Made by a program: the position numbers and the translations under genes. Below the pieces are notes generated by a model. It did no database searches. It was not told the DNA's origin and saw only the letters and a list, made by a program, of their open reading frames with translations. A DNA stretch of 64,000 nt from Adiantum capillus-veneris (Eukaryota; Streptophyta; Polypodiopsida; Polypodiales; Pteridaceae), in the NCBI GenBank assembly GCA_014529385.2, contig CM043969.1, positions 15,251,446 to 15,315,445 on the forward strand, given 5' to 3'. This document shows, in pieces, positions 1-11,458 of this stretch (positions are counted from its first letter, which is position 1; every line of letters begins with the position of its first letter).

Positions 1-521
1 GAATGGGCTATTGTGTAAGATATAGGTTGTAGGCATACATAAGAGCTCGTTCCCACGTATCTTCTGTCCATGGCACTTTTTACTCTTTGGTGCTTGTGAA
101 GTAGATTTTTCTTCTCTTTCGAGATCCCTTGGACTAGAGTATCCTCATCTCCCCAACAACTGACTGTGCCTTTATTGCATCTTCAGAAGGGGTCCTAAAA
201 ACCATGCATCAGATTGCTTCTAGGGTTTCATAGTTAAACACCTACGGTATGCATATGAATGGGAGAAGTTTTCCCAAAATTTTCCATCATTATTTTTTAA
301 AAAAATTACTAACTTAGAATGAATTTTAGTAGGGCTTGATAAGAATGGATTTTGGTCAAATTATGTGTATATATGAGACCCCCTATGGAGTCTTGGAAGG
401 GCATTTGAAAGAGAAAAGACCTTGGTTTTTTCATCAAAAGTTTATATATTTCCATTTTTTTCTCACATTTCTTTCCTAATTTTATTAATATGCTTGCTTC
501 CTTGAGTGGGATTGAGTATAG
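1..521. other. Left flank, no gene recognised
   Basis: AT-rich sequence with only short overlapping reading frames and no recognisable protein. The last five bases (TATAG, 517-521) are the left copy of the copia-1 target duplication, so the pre-insertion locus continues at 5561. Confidence 0.6.
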
Positions 522-747
522 TGTTGGAATTAGGGTTGCAAAGAAACACACACAGCTTGGAGAAGACAAAGGAAGCTCAAGGCACACAATAGAGAGTGTG
601 TTACTTAAAGTGCAATGGAAGATGGATAGCCCTAGAGTGATGGGCGTATATACAATGCTCGGGGGAAAAAACCTCCTAAAGAGGGAAAAAATGCCCCGAC
701 GGTCCTAGTGTGTTCACACACATCACTACAACATATATAAGGTAACA
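522..747 (-). repeat. copia-1 3' LTR
   Basis: 226 bp with TG and CA termini, about 94% identical by eye to 5330-5555. In element orientation it is the 3' LTR, since the polypurine tract abuts its inner edge. Confidence 0.93.
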
Positions 748-760
748 AATCCCCCCTGGA
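748..760 (-). other. copia-1 polypurine tract
   Basis: Read on the minus strand, CCAGGGGGGATT directly precedes the LTR start TGTTACC. This is the expected plus-strand primer position for reverse transcription. Confidence 0.8.
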
Positions 761-822
761 GTGATGCAGTGAACGAGAGCTGGCACATGAGTAAAGGGAA
801 GTGCCATGCCCTGAGGACATGA

Positions 823-3800
823 TCAATCCACAAATGGGAGAAAGCCCAAAGCTTTGCAGAAAGCTTCAAGCTTCTCACGAGACAATGCCTTCATGAAAAG
901 ATCTGCAAGGTTGTCCAGTGTTGGCACATAAGCCAAGCTGATCTCTCTTGCTGAGAGCCTCTCCCTGACATAGTGGTAATGCACCTCAATGTGCTTTGTG
1001 CGAGCATGAAAAATTGGGTTCCTTGCAATTGCCAATGCACTCTGACTGTCAGTGTAGATAGTGTTGGGAGTATCTTGTTCGACACCCAAATCAGCCATAA
1101 GGCGTCTGAGCCATACACACTCAAATGCAGCTGTGAAGACTGCCTTGTACTCAGCCTCACAACTTGAAGTGGCCACAATAGGTTGCTTCTTGATCAACCA
1201 TGATATACATGAACTGCCAAGCATGAAACAAAAACCACTTGTGGACACTCGCGTGTCAAAACAACCAACCCAATCTGAGTCCGAAAAAGCAAGTAAGTCT
1301 GGCAGCAATGATCCCCCCTTGGGATAAAACAAGCCAAGATGTAAAGTGTCACTAAGGTAGCGGAAAATCCTCTTGACAGCCTGCCAATGCTTAGACCCTG
1401 GGCTATGCATGAATCTGGTGACCTGTGAGACTGCAAACTCAATATCTGGTCTCGTGTTGCATACATAAATGAGGCAGCCAACAGCAGTTTGGTAAAGAGT
1501 GACATCACTAGGATTGCCAGCATCATGTAGAATCAACTTCAAACCTGTTTCCATGGGAGTGGCCCCAAATCTTTCATCTTGAAAGTAGCATTCAAATCAG
1601 CCTTAAATTCAGCAATATGTCTCTCATTTGGTCCAGTGATCAACAAATCATCGACATAAAGAAGCACAATGAGAAGTACATCACCCTCACGCTTTACATA
1701 CAATGTGCTTTCTGTTGGATTGTGACGAAAACCTTGTTTGACCAAATGAGTGTCAGCTTTCTCATACCAAACACGAGGAGATTGCTTCAACCCATACAAA
1801 GCCTTCTTACATATGCACACTTTGTCCTCTTGTCCTTTTATGACAAAACCGCGAGGCTGCATTACATAAACTTCCTCAAATATGTCACCATTCAAGAAAG
1901 CAGTAACAATGTCTGATTGATGTACATCCCAACCAAAATGAGCTGCCAATGCACATAGAAAATGCACAGTAGTCATACGACAAGTGGGAGCAAAGGTCTC
2001 TTCATAATCTACGCCTTTTTGCTGTGCATAACCCTTTGCAACAAGTCGAGCCTTATGGCGATCGATCTCACCATCCGGCTTGCGTTTCAACTTGTAAACC
2101 CACTTCGTACCAATGGCCTTTTTGCCAGGAGGAAAATCACATAAAGTCCATGTGTCATTTTCTATAAGTGCATCATATTCAAATTGCATGGCAGCCATCC
2201 AATTTTCTGAATTCTGTGCTTCATCAAAATACAGAGGCTCCTCAACATCATGTAAGCTAGACACAGCCAAAGCATAACAATCTGATGCATAAGATGCATG
2301 GCGAGAGCCTGAACGAGTACGACTAGACAAATGTGCATCCAATTTCCAGTCACGCAAAGTGTGCACTAGCCATTTTGGCATACCTCTGGCTTGCTCATTT
2401 TCAGCCCTTTCCTCATCAAGTACATCATGTACATCTGCATCAGTAATAGGCTGATCTGTAACATTTTGAGAAACCCCCATAGGCTGTACATTTGCCTCAT
2501 TGGAACTTACATTCGTATTTCCACCACTGAAAAGAGGCAACAAAGTGTCATAAATGTCCTGTGAGCTTACATTACTGTCTCTAGTACATGAGAGCAAGGG
2601 CTGAACAAAATCTTCCACAAACACTACATTCCGTGAATCCCAGAATACGCTTTGTTTGTGGATGATATAACATATAACCTTTGCTTTCAGCACTATAACC
2701 AGTAAAAATACATTTGACAGCCTTATCATCCAATTTTTTGCGTTGTGTTTGTGGCACCAAAGCATATGCCAAACAGCCAAAAACATGCATGTGCTCAAAA
2801 GAAGGCTTTCTATCATGCCATGCTTCATATGGAGTAATAGACTGCAAAGCTTTTGTAGGACACCTATTTAGTACATAAGTGGCACACATGATGGCCTCAA
2901 GCCAAAAAGAATGTGGCAAAGCTTGACTTTTGACCATACATCGTGCCATTTTCGTCAGTGACTTGTATTTCTTCTCAGCAACACCATTTTGCTGAGGTGT
3001 AAAAGGCATTGTACATTGGTGTTTTATCCCACGACTAGCCAGAAATGCATTAAATTCATGAGACATATACTCCCCCCCTCGATCGGAACGGAGGGTGCAT
3101 AGCCATAGTACATTTCGAGACATTTTCAGCCATAGCCAGAAATTGTTTGAATCACAGAAAAACTTTGAACTTTGCTTTAAGCGGAAATACCCATGCATGC
3201 CTGGAGTAATCATCAATGAAAGTCACGAGGTACAGGTAATTGCCCAAGGACGGAGTTTGCATGGGCCCACAAACATCACTATGCACAAGCTGCAACCTGC
3301 ATGTGGCCCAAACTGAACCATCCTTTGGAAATTTAGAACGCTGCATCTTACCCAAAATACAGCCTTCACAAACATGTTTACAGGTGCTTCAAGAGGCGGC
3401 AAAGAAGCAACCATATCAGATTTCTGCAAACGCAGCAAACTGGAAAAATTCAGATGACCAAAACGTGCATGCGAAAGTTTTGCATCTGAAATAGCCCTTG
3501 AATCTGCAATAGCATTTGCAAAATTTTGTCCATACTTGTCATACAAAGTGAGCTTATATAGCCCACGGCACAAAAGCCCAGATGCAACAATTTCATCACC
3601 AAAACTGAGATCATGAACTGTACATCTGTCATCCACAAATTTGACTACAAGTCCAAGTCTAGCAAGTGCGGATACAGACAAGAGATTCTTCTTGATCCCA
3701 GGTACATAAGTGCATCAACAAGTGTGAAGGAGCTGCCATTAGCAGCAGTGAGCACATCTTTCCAACTCTCTGAACTGGATAAGAGGTGTTGTTGGCACAA

Positions 3801-4968
3801 GTGACTGAATTCCCATGAGGGACAGACTCGAGAGAGGTAAAAAATTCACGATGTGAGGTAATGTGCTTTGTAGCACCACTGTCAAAATACCACACATGTG
3901 AATCTGCAGCAACAACTGACAAGCATGCATCATGGACAGTAGGATTGTAAGTGCACTCTACACTAAAAGCCCATTCTGCATCAACATCAGCATCACAATC
4001 TCCTTTCACAGAGGACTCAACAATGGCTGCATTTGTAGTGGAACCAGCATTTGTAGTGGAATCACCCTCTTTCTTCTTAGCCTCTTTGGCCTTCAACTTA
4101 GGACATGACTTGATCAAGTGATCATTAGCTTTACAATAATGGCAACGCATCTTCTTTTTGCCCTTATCACCAGAATTGCCAGACGAAGTGCCGCCAGTAG
4201 AAGCATTGGGAACAGAAGTTTTGCCACTCACAGCAGAACCATAAGAAGTGGATGCATTGTTGTTACCACCCTTTCTTTGAGAATGAATAAAATCATGTTC
4301 AACTGCACGCTGCCTAGTTTTTTTTTTCTGGAAGGTGACTCTTGCAACAGCAATGTCCATAATGCATCAAACTTAACAACTTCAGGATTTCCTTGGGTCA
4401 TCAGTCTCCAAGTACTAGCAAAAGTCTGGTAGGAATCTAGTGAGGCATCAAGAACAGTCTGCACAAGTGAACTGTCTGAAATGACTTCACCTGCAAAAAT
4501 AAGTTGCTCATTGATATCCTTGACACTAGCAAGGAAAGTGTCCATATCATCTTCCTCATGCATAATCTTTGACTCCAGCTCTTTACGCAGCAATGCAATT
4601 TTAGCCTCATTGCGGCTTGCATAAAGACCTGTTGGAATATCCCAAGCCTGTTTTGTAGATTTTGTTGAACGGATGTGAGGAACAATGGTGCGCTTCACAG
4701 ACAACGCAATCAATGCATGAGCCTGTGCATCTTTAACATCCCACCAGCTTGTTCTGCCGTAGGCAAAACAACTCCAACAGCAGCAATCCTTGCAGCAAGA
4801 CCTGCAACATCTTCAACATCCTCCGAACCAGGACGTACATCAATGCCCTGCACAATATTCTAGACGCCCTTTGACATAAGAACGTGTTGCATCATATAAG
4901 CCCACATAGGGTAATTGTCCCCATCCAACTTGTCCTCAACACACATCTATGTTGTTATTGTCAACCAT
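823..4968 (-). pseudogene. copia-1 gag-pol, decayed
   Basis: The polyprotein of the element would package its RNA, copy it and integrate the cDNA. The ATG at 4968 begins MVDNNNID, then the frame breaks. Recognisable parts, in minus-strand order: UBN2-type gag (about 4713-4330); CCHC zinc knuckle CHYCKANDHLIKSC; protease active site DSGATKHIT (near 3880); GAG-pre-integrase and the HHCC region (3681-3440); integrase core with DDYSRHAW, DRGGEYMSH and PQQNGVAEKK; RT with YVDDLL (near 1640); RNase H ending ADLFMKAL (about 890). Frames change at a poly-T run near 4320, near 3360, near 3160, near 2630 and at about 1550. At the last point about 40 expected residues are missing between KDLGPL and PMETGL, so RT cannot work. 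Confidence 0.9.
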
Positions 4969-5316
4969 GGTAAATGTTACACTTGATGTGAAAACTGCCC
5001 GAAAATAGGAGAAACGGAGCGGGAACAACACGTGCTATATAGCACAAACCGTAGAAGACTATAAGGCACCTGTTATGCAGAAAATGGCACTGACAGAAAT
5101 TCTGCACAAAATGACAAATTTGCATGTGCAGACTTGTCTGTAGTGAAAACGGAGGCCAAAATGAGGCCGAATAAAAAATTTGAGCAGACTAGCTCTACGA
5201 GTTGTCCTGAAATATTTGTTGACCTGCGAACACTCGCCAAAGCTCATTGAAATCGAAGAAAGTGAGCAGGCGTGTGCTAGAGCAGCTGGCGACTTAGCCC
5301 GGGAGGACACAACCTA

Positions 5317-5328
5317 CTATGATACCAA
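5317..5328 (-). other. copia-1 primer binding site (tRNA-iMet type)
   Basis: The minus strand reads TGGTATCATAG just inside the 5' LTR; the usual plant copia site is TGGTATCAGAGC, complementary to the 3' end of initiator tRNA-Met. One base (T for G) differs. Confidence 0.85.
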
Positions 5329-5329
5329 T

Positions 5330-5555
5330 TGTTGGAATTAGGGTTGCAGAGAAACACACAGAGCTTGGAGAAGACAAAGGAAGCTCAAGGCACACAATAG
5401 AGAGTGTGTTACTTAGTGAGCAATGGAAGATGGATAGCCCTAGAGTGATGGTCGTATATACAATGATCGGTGGAAAAAACCTCCTAAAGAGGGAAAAAAT
5501 GCCCCGGTGGTCCTAGTGTGTTCACACACATCACTACCACATGTATATGGTAACA
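5330..5555 (-). repeat. copia-1 5' LTR
   Basis: 226 bp, partner of 522-747. It drives transcription of the element toward lower coordinates. Followed by the target duplication TATAG (5556-5560). Confidence 0.93.
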
Positions 5556-5560
5556 TATAG

Positions 5561-6434
5561 TGCAAGTTGTAGAAGGTTAAAGAGAAGCTAGTCATGGCTA
5601 GTTAATATTGTATGAATAAGAAGTTTAAGAAATTTTGCAACTAGAGATCAACCCATATCTTTTTGAGAAAAATATTTCCTTAATATAAGTTTCTTTGTGG
5701 TGGTTTGAGGTGTTGTAGAGACCGGTCCCCCAATGCTACACATAAATTGGGAGGAAAGAGTGCTTTTGATAGATTCATAACTATTTGAAGATCAACTCCA
5801 GGCATTGTGTTCTCTTGATTTGAAGATTATTTTGCAATAGCTTATTAACTTGAAGAAGTACTTGGAATCATGGGATAATGTATTTAAGAATTTTGGGCTC
5901 AATGATGATAATAAAAAGTTTGAATATTCATGTTGGCTTGCCAATGTAGGCCATTTGAGTTCTTGCAAGTGCTACAAATTTATGTAGTAGATAATGCCAG
6001 GCTGACCACATGTGATAGTTGGTGAAAGACGAAGGATGCTCCTTTGAAATTCGACAAGGGACTTGCATGTGGGAAGTATGGGTATCTTTGGCATAAGGAA
6101 GCTATCGTGTTTGGAAGCTCATGCATACTAATTGAGGTGTTGCACATTGCTAACTAGAATATCGAATGGGATGTGGATAATTTTGGAAACCATATGTTTG
6201 ATTATGATTTCTAAAAGCTTTATATAGGTTTTTGAAAAGTAAAAATAAAGTAAGAGAATGAGGCAGCCATTAAGGGAACTTTATGGTCATTTTTTCCTTT
6301 TGACGTTTAGAGAGAGTGTGCTCTAGGCCAATGGGGCTGGGCTTCCATTAAAGAACCTTCATTAAAATGAATTCTCTTTGAGAGACAATCTGAGGTAACT
6401 TTCCATTACATGATCCTTTTACCTAAGGTCTCTT
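5561..6434. other. Intergenic, no gene recognised
   Basis: No reading frame above background and no similarity that I recognise to the surrounding elements. This is the old host sequence on the right side of copia-1. Confidence 0.5.
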
Positions 6435-6600
6435 TCACCGACGAAAAGGAGTTTTTGAATCTTTGCACAGTGCATTAAAGAAGATTCACTTTCTTTCTTA
6501 CGTGTCTCTTCAGCCTTCAGCTTAGGACATTGATTTATTAGATGATTAGTAGCTTTGCTATAGATGCATTGCAAATTTTTCTTATCTTTTAGAAAATTTA
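6435..6600 (-). pseudogene. Copia gag zinc-knuckle relic
   Basis: The minus-strand frame reads KDKKNLQCIYSKATNHL and then INQCPKLKAEETRKKE. It aligns with the copia-1 gag segment around CHYCKANDHLIKSCPKLKAK. The second knuckle cysteine is Ser here. No other part of a copia element is attached. It abuts the truncated end of the Athila-like 5' LTR at 6609. Confidence 0.7.
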
Positions 6601-6608
6601 TCATATGC

Positions 6609-6752
6609 ATAACCTTTTGAGCTCACATAGTAAAGAGTACACCTACACTTGCACGCTCACTACTCTTTGTACAGGTAAGCAGCATTGATAATCAAACTTC
6701 ATGTGTTGCTTCCTCATACTCTTGGCATTGTGTACATGCTCAATGTGCTATG

Positions 6753-6793
<41 letters not shown>

Positions 6794-7328
6794 ACGTGCG
6801 CATATGTGAGAGGCAATGAGCGGTTTTAGCTCTAGGTCACCTAGTCTCTTTATTTGCTCGTTTTAAGTTTATAACGGTGTTTTAAGTGAAACTAAGCATG
6901 GTCAAAGGTAATGAGGCCTTAGGAGAAGCCAAACAACCCCTCATTTGTCATTTTTTGTGAAGGTAAGAGGTGGCAACAATTGTGATTGCTCACCTACGTG
7001 ACGATGACTTTTGCACATTTTGTTGTTGAAAACCTATTACCTATAGCCTAGAGATCTCTAATCACAAAATTCATGTGATTTGGATTTCATTTGACACCTC
7101 TATGACCATTAGATTGAAAGATAGACTGCACGAGAGACTTAGGCATTTTCTCCTTTAGTTGCTTCTTCGCTTGAGAATGACACCCTTCTCTTGAATGCAT
7201 TGCCATTGGGACATTGCATTCAATGTTTCCATGCACTAGTTGGGTCAACTACATCCTCCAATTGACATATTTATGTTGGTTTGAGTTTTTGCTAGGATAC
7301 TCCATCCGATCGCGGCAATCCGCCAACG
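6609..7328 (+). repeat. Athila-like 5' LTR, lacking U3
   Basis: Aligns with 14764-15433 to its end (CCAACG here, CCAACA in the partner). The first 262 bp of the intact LTR, including the TATA box, are absent. The extra length relative to the partner comes largely from a (GA)n run at 6753-6792. Confidence 0.85.
6753..6792. repeat. (GA)n microsatellite
   Basis: About 40 bp of perfect GA dinucleotides inside the 5' LTR; absent at the corresponding place in the 3' LTR, so it expanded after insertion. Confidence 0.95.
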
Positions 7329-7329
7329 T

Positions 7330-7346
7330 TGGAGCCGTTGCCGGGG
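7330..7346 (+). other. Primer binding site, tRNA-Asp type
   Basis: TGGAGCCGTTGCCGGGG begins two bases after the LTR end. The usual site in Athila/Tat-type elements is TGGCGCCGTTGCCGGGG; one base differs. Confidence 0.85.
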
Positions 7347-8490
7347 GTGTAGGACTTACACTAGCGGAGGAGGTCGCAATGAGGTTCTTTATTAACTAGT
7401 GCCCAAGTGTTACAATTCATTACATTTATCTTTAGGTAGGAGAGTTAGTGAGGCTTTCTGATTTCTCAGGTAGACCGAAGAGCCGTGCATTCTCTTTTGG
7501 TTGACTTATAGGTTAGGATGACCTTAGTAGTCGGTTTAGTGCATTGTGCATTGACTTTGTGCTTTGAGTCTTGTTGTAAATTGTGTCTAGTAGGCGGTTG
7601 TGGTGTGTTCGGACTAGATTCAAAAATTCCGCTATCATCTATCCCACTAACACTTCATTTTACTCGTTTTGTTTTATATTTTGTTACTTTGTTGTTTAGG
7701 TTAGATGTAGGAGTAGTAGTTAGGTTAACATTAAGTTTTGGTGTTGCTTAGACCAACCAAAGTTTCTTTTGGATTCCATATTGCGAATTTTGACAGTAAA
7801 GTGTCTAAACAGGCAAGAAGTGTGCATAACTTGAGAATGGGATGTGTAAATTGAGGAATTCTTGTTTTTGCACTTGTATTTACTCTAGGGGGACATATCT
7901 TGAAATTTTGGTTGTTGTTTGAGTCATCATCTGTGAGTTAGAGCATGTTCTACAGTAATTGGCTAAGTTAAACTTGAAACTTTGGGGACAGAGATAAAAA
8001 ATTGGTCATTTTGAGTGATACAGGGTGTCATTGGGAAGCCCTAGAGGTAAGGAACCTACAAGAAGTGACTGGACAGGAAACAAGTATCAGGGGAAGCTAC
8101 CACGATTGCTTCCACCTGCAACCTTTTCATCTCCAGAGCATAGCACTAGGATCCCCAAGCCCTATACTTGCCAAATTCACTTTCCATAGGTCAAAAGAGT
8201 TTATATATTGGGTAGAACCAACTGAAATCCCTAAGTGGACTAGACTTGGGGAAACAAAGTGCCTTTTGACATGTCAAACTCCAAATCTTCAGGACACCCA
8301 TAGGTGCAAAAGACTCTAAAAGTGATAGGAAAGCTGCAAAAAATGACAAAGCTAAAAAATTACATCAATGGCAGCTACCACGGTTGCTACTAGTAGTGCC
8401 AGTTTTGAACCAAGTAGATGTCATTTGGTTCCTAGCAGTGTAAGGATCCCAGATAGAGATTTCACGTGAAGTGTGAAGTGGTAATAACTC
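7347..8490 (+). other. Leader/internal region of the Athila-like element, no gene recognised
   Basis: Short frames at 7518-7751 and 8002-8319 have no recognisable domain. Two related strings, GGAAGCTACCACGATTGCT (about 8091) and GCAGCTACCACGGTTGCTA (about 8369), recur. I see no gag zinc knuckle. Confidence 0.5.
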
Positions 8491-8525
8491 ATGTTATTAA
8501 CACTCCATGGGAGTATTAATAACAT
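8491..8525. repeat. Near-perfect 35-bp palindrome
   Basis: Arms ATGTTATTAACACTCC (8491-8506) and GGAGTATTAATAACAT (8510-8525) pair at 15 of 16 positions across a 3-nt loop. It lies at the left limit of the inserted minus-strand element fragment. Confidence 0.9.
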
Positions 8526-8530
8526 CAAAT

Positions 8531-8926
8531 TCACAATGATGGCCGGAACAGGGTCTTTTGATTTTCTCGCCAAGCATTCTTCTTGGCCCGTCGAGCCCTG
8601 TTGGGCAAGCAGGGATGCCCGGCGGGCTCGGCTATATCCCCTTCCTCATAAGGATTCTCTTCTTCTTCCCGAATCGGAGAGAGACCTCTTTTGGTAGTCT
8701 CACAAGGAGGCTTCCTAGGTGTTCTCTCGTCATGGTGATTAGCTTGAAGAATACCGTGAGCACGGAGCTGCAGTTGCACTTCACTTTGGAGAGATGGATT
8801 GCCCATGGCTTGTTGAAGCCTAGAAACAAGATAGTTAACAAGAATTGAAGCATCATTAGTAGCTTGCTCATGAGCAAAATCAAAGTTATCAACATTAATT
8901 TCACTCTCTTTACTATTGTCAACCAT
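8531..8926 (-). CDS. Putative gag N-terminal fragment
   Basis: A 131-codon frame that is the first ORF after the primer site, about 400 bp downstream of it, which is where gag belongs. It begins MVDNSKESEINVDNFDF, has a helical middle section (LVNYLVSRLQQAMGN) and a charged tail rich in Arg and Glu. I see no zinc knuckle and no known motif, so the gag assignment rests on position alone. The frame ends at the fragment boundary, so the gene is truncated. An overlapping frame on the plus strand is its shadow. Confidence 0.45.
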   Translation of the reverse strand: MVDNSKESEINVDNFDFAHEQATNDASILVNYLVSRLQQAMGNPSLQSEVQLQLRAHGILQANHHDERTPRKPPCETTKRGLSPIREEEENPYEEGDIAEPAGHPCLPNRARRAKKNAWRENQKTLFRPSL

Positions 8927-9328
8927 TCTAACAACTTTTAGGTGTAAACTTTTTAGGTGTACTTTGGCACTTCAAGCCCTAGTTGCTACTCCTCTTTACC
9001 CCTTTAGAACAAGCACTCAAGCTACTGTACGTGTGGCTCGAATACCATTAATTGCAAGGAATAGAAGAGAGGGTCTTTCGACACCAAAGCAGCACCGGCT
9101 CCTGTCAAGCTTCTAATAGCTCAATAGTGGTTAAGCAGTAGGCAAGCCCCGTAGGACTTCACTATTAAGACCACAGCTCTCGACGGTGATGCCCCGTTAA
9201 CTGCACGAAGGCAGGCGCACTGCAAGGCTGAAAAATCCCTATTCTACTTACTCACAGGCAATTAATAATACCAACCATTTGTAGCTAGCTTGAGGACCTC
9301 CCTTCTTGAGCAAGAAAAGAGAAACCTT

Positions 9329-9342
9329 GAGCTCTGATACCA
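9329..9342 (-). other. Primer binding site, tRNA-iMet type
   Basis: The minus strand reads TGGTATCAGAGCTC one base from the LTR edge, an exact match to the common plant site. Confidence 0.9.
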
Positions 9343-9343
9343 A

Positions 9344-10880
9344 TGTAACATTTAATGGCCTAATAACTTATGTGTAGCGGAAATTATCATGAACATAGTG
9401 GGCATTTCATTAGAATAGATTCCTAATGAGAATTACAAGAGTGCTTGGGTGGAGAGAGCAACAAAAATCATAACACCTAGTTAGATAGCATCAACAATAC
9501 TTTCAAAAGAGAGAGAAATTAAGCTATTGACAACAGTTGAGGAACGGATTTGCATGGAGCCGGTCCCCCCTCCAAAAGGCTTTGTATTATGGTTTCTCCC
9601 ATCAAGAGAGACATTGTACAATACAATTCTTTGTGTTCCTTCAAGACTAGCTAGTGCAATGAAGATGAAAGCTTCATGCACTAAGCAAAACACTTAATCA
9701 AACACAACTTGAATTATCCCCGTTCTCAGACCCAAGACCTCACACACCTTCGAAGATGGTGAGAGCTAGCAAGGTATGAGAGTATATTGAGAGGAAGAAG
9801 GAGTATCTTACGAGAAAGATGTACATCTCCTCACATAATCACTCATATTAGCATAGCTTAGCTTAGTAATTAGCTTGGTAGAGAAGATGAGCATGCATTG
9901 TAGCTTGGCTCTTGGTTGGATTTGCATCCGCATGCCAAGAGAGTGTTGATGTAGGCTTCTATCTCACAAGCTTGGAGTAGGTGATGAGCTCTCCATTAAA
10001 GCTTGGGAGGAGATAGAGTATTCTTTCTTCACACATGTTCAAGTGTGAGTGTGTGTGTGTCAATGCCAAGCAAAAATCAGCCACCTCTCTCTCTTGGGCG
10101 AGCCCTTCCTTCTAAATTGGTCTGGCTTTTGCCTCATTGGACCTCCCCAAGTCAAGCAAATGGGTGTTAAGCAACATAATTGATAGCCTTCTGACATGTG
10201 TCCCCCTTTCCCCTTTTGTGAGAGCTTTAGGTAATTAAATAATTAAACTAAACTCTCATTGGACCCCTTTGCCTCCTGGCCAATAGGAATCAGGCAAGCC
10301 ATTGGGCTCCTGAATGTTCATTGGACCCTTGGGAGATTGCCCAATAGTCTTCTAGGAGACTTAATTCTCATTGGTTTCTTTTATTAAATGTTTTTAAATT
10401 AATTAAACTAGATTTACTCTAGCTGAATTCTCATTGGTCCACTTCAAGGGTCTTCCAATAGGAATTGGGCACACCTTGTGGGCATCTGGCCTAGGGAGCT
10501 GACATGTGTCCCTAATTCCCTTTGTGTAAAGGGAGCCTGTGTGTGTGTGTGTGGCTTTCTCTCTCATCCCCTACTAAATGGGCTCGCCCCCTCCTTTGTA
10601 GGCTTTGAAGAAGACTTTTGTACACACACTAAGCATCCAATTTTCCCTAGGGTTGACCTTTGGACACAACCTTTGAATTTTGGAACCTTAGCATTTTGGA
10701 AGTGTTAATGGGCTGAACCTTAGGGTCTTTTTAGCCCATTGTTTCACATGGCTCTTTTGTAGATGGCCCCCCCTTTTGATCCCTATTTTCCCTCCTTTGG
10801 ATCCCTACTATGGCCGGTCTACTAGCTTAACCAATATTCTAGCTTTTTCTCCCCTGGTGCCTCCCCACATTAAATGATCA
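9344..10880 (-). repeat. 1.5-kb LTR of the minus-strand fragment
   Basis: Ends TGTAACATTTAATG and CATTAAATGATCA, imperfect inverted termini with TG and CA. The inner edge is fixed by the primer site at 9329-9342. Homologous, in inverse orientation, to 36430-37857. A (GT)n run near 10540 matches an (AC)n run near 36650 in the other copy. Confidence 0.8.
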
Positions 10881-10965
10881 GTTTAATATGAGAAAATCAT
10901 TTAGGAGAATTAGATATTGATTATTATGACAATTGAAGTGAATAGATCATGAGTTTTCATTAAGA

Positions 10966-11363
10966 TTACATGATTTAGAAAAGCTATTTGAGCTATGCCT
11001 TCAAGCTCTAGCATCTATCTATGCTCAAAAAAGACACCAAAAAGAGTTATTTGATAAGCATGTGTGGTCAAAACAATTCAAAACAAGAGACTACGTCTTG
11101 GTATATACCCTAAAAGAATATGCTAAAAGACTAAGCGAGAGATGGGACCCTTTTTTATCAAAAATTTGTCACCAAGTGGGGTCGTCAAGCTTGCAACATT
11201 AGAAGGAGAAGAAATTCCTAGCTAGATTAGTGGATGCAGGCTCAAGAAGTATCACCTGCCACTAACCAAGGAGATGCTACAACAGATTTATAGTGAAAAA
11301 CAACAAACAAAAGAAAAGCAATGGATTGTTGAAGAAGCACAAGAAAAGCTAGAGGACAATTGA
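10966..11363 (+). pseudogene. Gypsy integrase C-terminal region
   Basis: This is the strand-transfer enzyme's C-terminal, DNA-binding part. The first frame reads QKRHQKELFDKHVWSKQFK and then TRDYVLVYTLKEYAKRLSER, matching the pre-GPY/F region of gypsy integrases. After a frameshift it continues SGVVKLATLEGEEIPS, stop, ISGCRLKKYHLPLTKEM and ends in a basic helix before TGA at 11361. One stop replaces the usual Trp (TAG for TGG). The catalytic core should lie upstream but is lost; the sequence begins just after the inserted LTR at 10880. Confidence 0.75.
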
Positions 11364-11458
11364 CTAAATAGAGGCTTTTACGATAACAACATCAATATTG
11401 GAGACCATTAAGGGTCAATTCTATTTTCATAAATGAATTTGAAGAAGATAGAGTGGAT

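Larger units (their letters stand above)
522..5555 (-). mobile_element. copia-1: complete, inactive Ty1/copia LTR retrotransposon
   Basis: Both ends are visible: 226-bp LTRs beginning TGTT and ending AACA, and a perfect 5-bp target duplication TATAG at 517-521 and 5556-5560. On the minus strand the order is 5' LTR, tRNA-iMet primer site, gag, protease, integrase, reverse transcriptase, RNase H, polypurine tract, 3' LTR, which is the Ty1/copia order. I count about 13 differences between the two LTRs (about 94% identity), so the insertion is not recent. Frameshifts, stops and an internal deletion in RT make it non-autonomous. A rearranged relative lies at 39902-41178. Confidence 0.95.
8526..10880 (-). 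mobile_element. Minus-strand LTR element fragment (5' LTR, primer site, gag start)
   Basis: On the minus strand there is a 1537-bp LTR (10880 to 9344), a tRNA-iMet primer site and a gag-like first frame (8926-8531), and then the element stops near the palindrome at 8491-8525. No pol is present. The same LTR occurs, inverted and partial, at 36430-37857. The fragment lies inside the Athila-like element. Confidence 0.75.

Noticed and set aside
8558-8848. Plus-strand frame of 97 codons
   Set aside because: Overlaps the gag-like frame on the other strand, which has the primer site and LTR in the right place.
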